Source of the DNA: an uncultured Loktanella sp.
GTDB lineage: Bacteria; Pseudomonadota; Alphaproteobacteria; Rhodobacterales; Rhodobacteraceae
DNA length: 49,093 bases
Assembly (NCBI GenBank): GCA_937132065.1
Contig: CAKZNT010000059.1
Location: forward strand, 1-49,093
Direction: 5' to 3'
This document shows positions 43,145 to 49,093 of the stretch, piece after piece. The first letter of the stretch is position 1. Every line of letters starts with the position of its first letter. The notes under the pieces are model-generated. The model was not told the origin of the DNA. It made no database searches and saw nothing but the letters and a program-made list of their open reading frames with translations. The translations under genes and the position numbers were made by a program.

Positions 43145-44359
43145 ATGACCCAAACAGCCACCCGACCCGCAGACACCTATTCACCAACGTATTTCCTTGC
43201 GTCCGTTGGCTCTGGCGGTCTCACGATCACGTTCTTCATGTATCTGATGTTTTGGGTTCCCCATCCAGATCAGCCGGTTCCGATCTTTGAAAACATCGCT
43301 GCCGCGTTCGGTCAGGGTCAACTGCCCATGCAGATCGCAATTATCGTCGCCATGATCGGGATCGCTGTTTTTGCGTTTTTGAACGTCAAATCCCTGATCT
43401 GGAACCTTGGCCAACTATCCAAATTCAAACAGACCGACGCGTATAAAGCGTTGAAATCCAGCAATGGCGAAACGCAGTTGCTCGCAATGCCTCTCGCACT
43501 TGCGATGACAATCAACGTTGGGTTCATCCTTGGGCTTGTCTTTGTGCCAAACCTCTGGCTCGTCGTGGAATATCTCTTTCCGCTCGCGTTGATCGGCTTC
43601 GTCCTTGTCGGCCTTCTGGCGCTCAAGATGATCGGTCAGTTTCTGGGGCGCGTTTTGTCCTCTGGCGGCATCTTTGATGTGACTGCGAACAACTCCTTCG
43701 CACAGTTGCTGCCCGCCTTCGCGCTGTCGATGGTTGCCGTTGGCCTGTCGTCCCCAGCCGCTATGAGCCTGTCACCCACCGTTGTTGGCACAAGCCTCGT
43801 GCTCTCTACGTTCTTTGGCACAATCGCCGCGATCTATGCCGCCTTGGCCGCGATCACAGCAATCAATTCGATGTTGCACTACGGCACAGCCAAAGAAGCA
43901 GGGCCGACCCTGTTGATCATCGTGCCATTGATGACCGTGCTTGGCATCATGTTCCTGCGCCAAGACCACGGCCTGCACGTGATCTTTGAAAGCCACACTG
44001 CCCATGCCGACACATTCATGTTCCTGACCAAGTTTCTGACTGTTCAAATCCTGTTTGGTTTGCTCGGCCTGACGGTTCTGCGTGCGCAGGGTTATGCCTC
44101 AACGTTTCTGACCGGCCCTAAAAACTCCGCTGGTGCTTATGCGCTTGTCTGCCCCGGTGTTGCGCTCTCTGTTATGATGCACTTCTGGATCAACAAGGGG
44201 CTGGTTGCCAACGGGTTGGTTGCCAAGTTTTCGACAGGATACTGGGCCTTTACCGCAATCGCTATCGCGTTCCAGTTTGCTATGATTGCACTGGTCTGGC
44301 ATCTTAACCGCCGCCACTTTGGACGGACCCAAACAGCCGCCGCAATTCCCGCAGAGTAA
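43145..44359 (+). CDS. polytopic membrane protein of unknown function
   Basis: A 404-residue protein with about 10 hydrophobic segments, for example near 20-40 (VGSGGLTITFFMYLMFW), 60-80, 118-145, 150-172, 190-212, 215-240, 258-272, 290-315, 330-350 and 365-390. Motif-like stretches include ITAINSMLHYGTAKEAGPTL and CPGVALSVMMHFWINKGLV. I do not recognise the family with certainty; topology is compatible with tellurite/dicarboxylate-type transporters, but this is only a guess. It has its own promoter with an inverted repeat and its own terminator, between cobN and cobO. Confidence 0.8.
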   Translation: MTQTATRPADTYSPTYFLASVGSGGLTITFFMYLMFWVPHPDQPVPIFENIAAAFGQGQLPMQIAIIVAMIGIAVFAFLNVKSLIWNLGQLSKFKQTDAYKALKSSNGETQLLAMPLALAMTINVGFILGLVFVPNLWLVVEYLFPLALIGFVLVGLLALKMIGQFLGRVLSSGGIFDVTANNSFAQLLPAFALSMVAVGLSSPAAMSLSPTVVGTSLVLSTFFGTIAAIYAALAAITAINSMLHYGTAKEAGPTLLIIVPLMTVLGIMFLRQDHGLHVIFESHTAHADTFMFLTKFLTVQILFGLLGLTVLRAQGYASTFLTGPKNSAGAYALVCPGVALSVMMHFWINKGLVANGLVAKFSTGYWAFTAIAIAFQFAMIALVWHLNRRHFGRTQTAAAIPAE

Positions 44360-44375
44360 CCCTGCGACAAAGCAA

Positions 44376-44407
44376 ACAGCAGACGCAAACACCCTTGCGT
44401 CTGCTGT
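44376..44407 (+). terminator. rho-independent terminator after the membrane protein gene
   Basis: ACAGCAGACGCAA (44376-44388) pairs with TTGCGTCTGCTGT (44395-44407), a 13-bp perfect stem with a 6-base loop, followed by CTTC. It separates the membrane protein from cobO. The T-tract is weak. Confidence 0.75.
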
Positions 44408-44449
44408 CTTCATCCCGCACTCTGCCCTTAGTTTTTCAAGGATAGACAG

Positions 44450-45067
44450 ATGAGCGAAGCAACCCCGGACAACGACCGCCACGCCATGAAAATGGCCAAG
44501 AAGAAAGCCGCACGTGACAAGATCATGGCGACCAAGACCGATAAAAAGGGCTTGATCATCGTGCACACGGGCAAGGGCAAAGGCAAGTCTTCGGCTGGCT
44601 TTGGCATGATCTTCCGCTGCATTGCACACGACATGAAATGCGCCGTTGTGCAGTTTATCAAGGGTGGCATGTCAACGGGTGAGCGTGACCTGATCCTCTC
44701 CAAGTTCTCGGACGAATGCGCGTTTCACACGATGGGCGAGGGCTTCACTTGGGAAACCCAAGATAAATCCCGCGACACGGAAATGGCGCAAGCCGCATGG
44801 GCCAAGGCCAAGGAATTGATCCTTGATGAGAGCAACAAGATGGTGCTTTTGGACGAGATCAACATCGCGATCCGCTACGACTATGTCGATATCAACGACG
44901 TCGTCGAGTTCCTTGCCACGCAGAAACCGGACATGACCCATGTTGTGCTGACGGGGCGCAATGCGCATGCAGACCTGATCGAAATTGCGGATCTCGTGAC
45001 CGAGATGGAACTGGTCAAACACCCGTTCCGCTCCGGGATCAAGGCGCAGATCGGCGTGGAATTCTGA
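44450..45067 (+). CDS. cobO: cob(I)yrinic acid a,c-diamide adenosyltransferase
   Basis: A 205-residue CobA/CobO-type adenosyltransferase. The P-loop HTGKGKGKSSAGFGM lies at about 39-53. VVQFIKGGMSTGERDLI is the corrinoid and ATP region, and KMVLLDEINIAIRYDYVD contains the Walker B-like Asp-Glu. The C-terminus VVLTGRNAHADLIEIADLVT is typical. It forms the Co-C bond. AAGGA precedes the ATG. The stop TGA shares bases with the next start (TGATG), so translation is coupled. Confidence 0.95.
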   Translation: MSEATPDNDRHAMKMAKKKAARDKIMATKTDKKGLIIVHTGKGKGKSSAGFGMIFRCIAHDMKCAVVQFIKGGMSTGERDLILSKFSDECAFHTMGEGFTWETQDKSRDTEMAQAAWAKAKELILDESNKMVLLDEINIAIRYDYVDINDVVEFLATQKPDMTHVVLTGRNAHADLIEIADLVTEMELVKHPFRSGIKAQIGVEF

Positions 45068-45411
45068 TGCCCAAACACCGCGTCCTGACAGAGTTCGGCA
45101 TGGGCACAAGCTTGCGCCGCCAAGACTATACCCAAGCCGCGAAACGCGCCTTGCAGGACGCGCTTTGGCACAATTCGATCAACATGGCCGAGCTGTTTGG
45201 CTTTCCCAAAGAGGCGATGCTTATCGACGTCGAGATTGCCTGCCAGCAGCCCGATCAGGTCGACACGACTGCCCTGCTCGATATCTTTCCCTATGGCCAG
45301 CCACAGGTGACCGTGTCGCGCGGCGGCCTTGATATTGCCCGCCCTGACGGCAACCCCACCGTGATCGCCAACGCCGCGATTAACGTGTCTTTCAACATGG
45401 AGCGCAGATGA
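45067..45411 (+). CDS. Lin0512 family protein (first of tandem pair)
   Basis: A 114-residue protein of the Lin0512 family (conserved, unknown function). Characteristic segment TEFGMGTSLRRQDYTQAAKR at about 8-27 and a C-terminal GNPTVIANAAINVSF. It is paralogous to the next gene. The ATG overlaps the cobO stop, and its own stop overlaps the next ATG. Position between cobO and bluB implies a role in late B12 assembly; the actual activity is unknown. Confidence 0.85.
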   Translation: MPKHRVLTEFGMGTSLRRQDYTQAAKRALQDALWHNSINMAELFGFPKEAMLIDVEIACQQPDQVDTTALLDIFPYGQPQVTVSRGGLDIARPDGNPTVIANAAINVSFNMERR

Positions 45412-45770
45412 TGGACCAGCGTGTCATTATCGAGATGGGCATGGGGAGCGACCTGCACGGGATGGACTATCAAAAGGCAGCGGCGCGCGCGATTACGGAC
45501 GCCTTTCGCCACTCGACCCTGCCGATTTTCGAGAGCTTGGACATGTCCCATGATCTGATGCGCGTGCAGGTAACGGTTGGCGTGCAGGACCCCGACAAGC
45601 TCGACACCGAAGAACTCGCCAAACTGATGCCGCGCGGGCGCGCCACGGTCACGGCCGTCTTTGGTGGGCAGAACGTGCCCCATGAGGCAACGGGGGATAT
45701 CGCGGTGATCGCCACCGCCGCTGTCGAGGCATTCCTGCCCGACCAGTCCGCAAACTGGAAACCTGCGTGA
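45408..45770 (+). CDS. Lin0512 family protein (second of tandem pair)
   Basis: A 120-residue protein with the canonical Lin0512 segment EMGMGSDLHGMDYQKAAARA at about 9-28, RVQVTVGVQDPDKLDTEELA, and the C-terminal GDIAVIATAAVEAFL. It shares the spacing and domain plan of its neighbour at roughly one-quarter to one-third visible identity, so the two may form a heteromer. The stop overlaps the bluB GTG start by 4 bp. Confidence 0.87.
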   Translation: MMDQRVIIEMGMGSDLHGMDYQKAAARAITDAFRHSTLPIFESLDMSHDLMRVQVTVGVQDPDKLDTEELAKLMPRGRATVTAVFGGQNVPHEATGDIAVIATAAVEAFLPDQSANWKPA

Positions 45771-46390
45771 AGCTCGACCAATCGCATCGCGATGCGCTAC
45801 ACGATGTGTTGCGCTGGCGGCGCGATGTGCGGCACTTTAAAACCGACCCGATTGAACCCGATATTCTGCGCCGCCTCAGCCAAGTGATGGACCTTGCGCC
45901 CTCCGTGGGCAATGCCCGCCCGTGGCGGATCAAGCGCGTGCAAAGCCCGCATTTGCGCGCCCAGATTATCGCCGACTTCGAGACCGAAAACGCAAAGGCC
46001 GCGACCAAATACAAAGGGTCAAAGAAAGTTGACTACATGGCCCTCAAGCTTGCTGGTCTTCACGATGCCCCCGTGCAACTGGCCGTTTTCACCGACCACA
46101 CCCCCACTGAGGGGCACGGGCTGGGCCGCCAAACGATGCCCGAGATGCTCGACTATTCAACCGTTGCTGCGATCCATACCCTCTGGATCGCCGCGCGGGC
46201 CGAGAATATCGGGCTGGGCTGGGTGTCGATCCTCAACCCCGCAAACATTGGTCGCATTCTCGAAGTGCCCGACACATGGTCACTGACGGGCTACCTTTGC
46301 CTTGGATATGCCAATGCGGACGACGACACGCCGCTTCTGCATCGGACCAACTGGCAAGAGAACACCTCTGCCAGTTGGGAAACGGTTTAA
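45767..46390 (+). CDS. bluB: 5,6-dimethylbenzimidazole synthase BluB
   Basis: A 207-residue nitroreductase-fold flavoenzyme that splits reduced FMN with oxygen to make the lower ligand of B12. Typical BluB elements are LRWRRDVRHFKTDPIEPDIL at about 15-34, MDLAPSVGNARPWR, and LGWVSILNPANIGRIL. The start is GTG at 45767 in GTGA overlap with the preceding gene. The stop overlaps the opposite gene's stop by 4 bp. BluB requires oxygen, so the pathway runs aerobically. Confidence 0.95.
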   Translation: MKLDQSHRDALHDVLRWRRDVRHFKTDPIEPDILRRLSQVMDLAPSVGNARPWRIKRVQSPHLRAQIIADFETENAKAATKYKGSKKVDYMALKLAGLHDAPVQLAVFTDHTPTEGHGLGRQTMPEMLDYSTVAAIHTLWIAARAENIGLGWVSILNPANIGRILEVPDTWSLTGYLCLGYANADDDTPLLHRTNWQENTSASWETV

Positions 46391-48042
46391 CCGCCCGCCG
46401 CCTTGCGAAAGGCCGACAATGTGGACCCTGTCGAAAGTGCCTCTTCGTCGATTTTGCAGGCAATAATCGCAACCGTGCCGCTGGCTTTGGCGCGCGCAAA
46501 CGCATCGGCAAATTGCGCCCCGTCCGTCACCCATTCGCCGTAACCGCCGTAAGCGGATGCAAGCGCCGCAAAGTCGGGGTTCGCCAGCATCGTGCCCGAA
46601 ACACGCCCCGGATAGTGCTTTTCCTGATGCATGCGGATCGTGCCGTAGCGACCATTGTCCATGACGATCACGATGGGCTTTGCGCCGTGCTGCACTGCCG
46701 TCGAAAGTTCGTTGCAGGTCATCTGGAAACAGCCATCGCCCGCGAAGCAAATGACCGTGCGCTCTGGGTGCGCGAGCTTCGCCGCGATTGACGCGGGAAA
46801 GCCGTAGCCCATGGAGCCGGAGGTGGGAGCAACCTGCGTCTTATAGCTGCGAAAGCGGTAGTAGCGATGCACAAAGGCCGCGTAGTTGCCTGCCCCGTTC
46901 GTCAGGATCGCGTCATGCGGCAAATTCTCGGACAACCACCCGATGACTTGCTCCATTTTGACAGGGCCCGGTGTCTCCTTTGGTGTCTGCCACGCCTCAT
47001 AGTCGGCGCGGGCCTGCGCGCGCCAATCGGCCCAGTCGCCCGCCCGCCCGCCAGCGTCCGCCAGCGCCGCAATCAGCGCCTCGCTATCGCATGCCAAAGC
47101 GAAATCCGGAGCGTAGACGTGCCCCGGCTCGTCGGGGCTGGGGTGCGCGTGGATTAAGGTCTTCCCCAGATTTGACGGGTCTAGCAACGTGTAGCCATCC
47201 GTCAGAATGTCGCCAACCCGCGCGCCAATGACCAGCAGCAGATCCGCGTCTTTCAAGCGCTTTGCCAGCGCGGGGTTCATACCAACACCAAGATCCCCCG
47301 CATAGTGCGCACTGTCATTATTAACGTAGTCTTGGCGGCGAAATGGGACAGCAACCGGCAGGTCCATCCCCTCGGCAAAGCGCTGCATGTCGGCGGCAGC
47401 TTGCGCAGACCAGCCGGGACCGCCCGCCACAACCAAAGGCCGCTTAGCCTGCCCCAGCATCTGCACGATACGAGCCACATCAGCGAGCGCAGGCTTCGCG
47501 CGGGCCGGCTGCGCGGCTGGCCTGTCGGCGACGTCGGCCATTGCCGACAGCATGTCTTCGGGCAGCGCCAGAACCACCGGACCGGGACGTCCGGATTGCG
47601 CAATCTGGAACGCGCGGGCGATGTATTCCGGCAGGCGGTCCGTCTGGTCGATCTCGGCCACCCATTTGACCAAGCCGCCAAACATCTGGCGGTAATCAAC
47701 CTCTTGGAAGGCCTCGCGGTCGCGGTGGGCGCGGGCGATCTGCCCTACGAACAAAATCATTGGCGTGCTGTCTTGCATCGCCACATGCAACCCCGAGGAC
47801 GCGTTGGTGGCACCCGGCCCACGGGTGACAAAGGCAACGCCCGGACGTCCGGTGAGCTTGCCATGGGCCTCCGCCATCATGGCCGCGCCGCCTTCTTGGC
47901 GGCATACCACATTCTGAATGCCACTTTCATAAAGTCCGTCCAGCGCTGCTAGAAAGCTTTCCCCCGGCACCGAATACACCCGCGTCACGCCTTGAATTTT
48001 CAGCTGCTCCGCCAGAATTGCGCCGCCATGTCGTTGTGTCAT
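46387..48042 (-). CDS. thiamine diphosphate-dependent enzyme, acetolactate synthase large-subunit-like
   Basis: A 551-residue ThDP enzyme of the acetohydroxyacid synthase/benzoylformate decarboxylase superfamily. Glu of the pyrimidine-activating site is in VCRQEGGAAMMAEAHGKLTG. The middle domain has LVVAGGPGWS. The C-terminal ThDP and Mg motif runs from GDGCFQMTCNELSTAVQHGA to PIVIVMDNGRYG. Whether it makes acetolactate or decarboxylates another 2-oxo acid cannot be told. GGAGG precedes the ATG at 48042. It lies 79 bp downstream of the FAD oxidoreductase on the same strand. Confidence 0.88.
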   Translation of the reverse strand: MTQRHGGAILAEQLKIQGVTRVYSVPGESFLAALDGLYESGIQNVVCRQEGGAAMMAEAHGKLTGRPGVAFVTRGPGATNASSGLHVAMQDSTPMILFVGQIARAHRDREAFQEVDYRQMFGGLVKWVAEIDQTDRLPEYIARAFQIAQSGRPGPVVLALPEDMLSAMADVADRPAAQPARAKPALADVARIVQMLGQAKRPLVVAGGPGWSAQAAADMQRFAEGMDLPVAVPFRRQDYVNNDSAHYAGDLGVGMNPALAKRLKDADLLLVIGARVGDILTDGYTLLDPSNLGKTLIHAHPSPDEPGHVYAPDFALACDSEALIAALADAGGRAGDWADWRAQARADYEAWQTPKETPGPVKMEQVIGWLSENLPHDAILTNGAGNYAAFVHRYYRFRSYKTQVAPTSGSMGYGFPASIAAKLAHPERTVICFAGDGCFQMTCNELSTAVQHGAKPIVIVMDNGRYGTIRMHQEKHYPGRVSGTMLANPDFAALASAYGGYGEWVTDGAQFADAFARAKASGTVAIIACKIDEEALSTGSTLSAFRKAAGG

Positions 48043-48121
48043 CGGACCCTCCGTTTCTTCCCGTGAGCAGTCTTTGAGCAGAGCGAGACCATTTGCAACG
48101 GCAAAGCCATGGAACGGCGCC

Positions 48122-49093
48122 TCAGAGCGATTTTTCCGCCTGAAAGTCCGGCGGTATGTGATCGACGCCGTCCAATATCAAATCTGCCATGACCTGAGCA
48201 ATTTTCGGCGCCATGCCGAAGCCGATCTTGAAGCCGCCGTTGACGACATAGGCACCCTTCTCGAACGGGTGCTGGCCCAGCATCGGGGCGCGGGTCCGTG
48301 CGCGCGGGCGTACTCCGGCCCACCGCGCGATGATCTTGGCCTCGCCAAGCAGTGGCACGCCAGCCACCGCCCGCGCGAGGACGTCATCAAGCTGCGCATC
48401 GGTAGACGCGGGCGCCTCGAAGTATCGCTCCGACGTGGAACCGATCGCGACCGTACCGTCCGCATGGGGCACCACGTGTAAGCCGTCGAAATACAGCTGC
48501 GGCAGACCGTCTGCCGCGTAGTCCAGCAGCACCGCCTGCCCTTTAACGCCGTTGCCAACCTCTCGCGTATGCTGTGCCGACATGGACGCGAGCCCCTCGA
48601 CGCCTGTCGCATGGACGACCGCACCCTCCTGCGCGCCGTCGCGCATGATCTCCCCGCCCATCTCCACGATCGCCCCTGCCAAGGCCAAGCAAGCCTGACG
48701 CGGGTGCAGGCGTGCGGAGAGCGTGTCGAAGATCACCTGCCCCATGGGGGCCGTCGGGCACCACCCGTCGGGCGCGGCTTCCACCCGCCATTCCGCCGCA
48801 TCGCCCCAAAGCGTGCGCGCGGACCCCGCGCGAAGTTTCGCCAAGGCCAGCGCTGCCTCATCCGCCACGGGTTGAAGGCGCCCGAGGCGCCCGTATCCCG
48901 TGGGCAGACCGGAGGCTCGGGCCACGTCGTCCCAAAAGTCCTTTGCCATCAGCAGGCTATCCAGTTGGAACTGCTTCTTGTCAGTCCAACGCTCCGGCGT
49001 ATGCGGGGCCAGCGCCCCCACAATACCACCCGACGATCCGGCAGCCACGCCGTTCGGGTCGATCACCCGCACCCGCGCGCCACGTTGCACGCA
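48122..49093 (-). CDS. FAD-dependent oxidoreductase, DAO family, N-terminus outside window
   Basis: At least 323 codons from the window edge to a stop at 48122. It opens with the second strand of the dinucleotide-binding fold (GARVRVIDPNGVAAGSSGGI), so the GXGXXG motif lies beyond the edge. Later VVPHADGTVAIGSTSERYFE, WAGVRPRARTRAPMLG and GAYVVNGGFKIGFGMAPKIA are typical of glycine/D-amino-acid oxidase relatives. Substrate unknown. It is on the same strand as the ThDP enzyme, with about 80 bp between. Confidence 0.85.
   Translation of the reverse strand, partial: CVQRGARVRVIDPNGVAAGSSGGIVGALAPHTPERWTDKKQFQLDSLLMAKDFWDDVARASGLPTGYGRLGRLQPVADEAALALAKLRAGSARTLWGDAAEWRVEAAPDGWCPTAPMGQVIFDTLSARLHPRQACLALAGAIVEMGGEIMRDGAQEGAVVHATGVEGLASMSAQHTREVGNGVKGQAVLLDYAADGLPQLYFDGLHVVPHADGTVAIGSTSERYFEAPASTDAQLDDVLARAVAGVPLLGEAKIIARWAGVRPRARTRAPMLGQHPFEKGAYVVNGGFKIGFGMAPKIAQVMADLILDGVDHIPPDFQAEKSL

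Noticed and set aside
42731-43153. 140-codon minus-strand frame over the cobN end and intergenic region
   Set aside because: Half is antisense to cobN, no recognisable domain, no ribosome site, and it covers the promoter and inverted repeat of the next gene.
1-49093. CRISPR arrays, tRNA genes, insertion sequences, prophage genes
   Set aside because: Read through all intergenic spaces on both strands; none has the regular spaced repeats, cloverleaf features, transposase or phage genes needed.

Overview
The window looks like a chromosomal segment of a Rhodobacteraceae member (Roseobacter group, Alphaproteobacteria). The evidence is protein flavour and gene order: a DUF1013/TrcR cell-cycle regulator, dnaX-ebfC-recR, a def-def-def-fmt run, an SMC protein, CbtA/CbtB, Lin0512-family proteins and a BluB/CobO block. 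It also has CtrA-, GANTC- and DnaA-type sites. The GC content is fairly high, apart from a more AT-rich patch around 34.9-35.4 kb. I see no prophage, insertion sequence, CRISPR array or tRNA.

Layout. 1-4.8 kb: nudC (cut by the window edge), a 2',3'-cyclic-nucleotide phosphodiesterase, the SRP RNA gene ffs with a clear promoter, a 13-codon leader ORF, rsgA, a small phosphatase and a DUF202 membrane protein. 4.8-7.6 kb: the dnaX-ebfC-recR operon. 7.7-12.0 kb: a two-gene RND efflux operon ending in a strong bidirectional terminator shared with trcR. 12.9-14.5 kb: a secreted RNase T2 and a nucleoside hydrolase. 14.5-16.9 kb: three tandem peptide deformylase paralogues plus fmt; the third has lost its metal and catalytic residues. 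17-18.5 kb: a PatB-type C-S lyase and a small unknown protein.

The main theme is cobalamin (B12) synthesis, which fills most of 18.5-46.4 kb in several transcription units. A minus-strand operon (25.2 to 18.6 kb) runs DUF6732-like, cbiX, cobH, cobL, cobI, cbiG-cobJ fusion, cobM, and makes the corrin ring. A plus-strand operon (27.0-29.3 kb) runs DUF1636, cobC, cbiB and makes the aminopropanol arm. A classical cobalamin riboswitch (about 35.5 kb) precedes cbtB-cbtA plus a His-rich periplasmic protein, presumably cobalt uptake. cobW, a GNAT gene and cobN (late cobalt insertion) follow. The last block is cobO, two Lin0512 paralogues and bluB (adenosylation and lower ligand), all translationally coupled. 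CbiX (early, anaerobic-type chelatase) and CobN (late, aerobic-type) are both present, and CobG, CobZ, CobK and CobF are not in the window.

Unrelated genes sit between these blocks: YqjG-type glutathione transferase, a degenerate receiver protein with an upstream CtrA-type box, an MltB-type lytic transglycosylase, a MerR regulator with a perfect operator in front of a small membrane protein, and smc. The right end (46.4-49.1 kb) has a thiamine-diphosphate enzyme and an FAD oxidoreductase cut by the window edge.

Most interesting items: the Lin0512 pair and two DUF1636 proteins tied to B12 genes; a short dispersed repeat that lies between genes at several places but inside the reading frame of cobN; the degenerate deformylase; an 11-bp perfect inverted repeat over the promoter of an unknown membrane protein beside the B12 genes; and DnaA/GANTC sites in front of smc.
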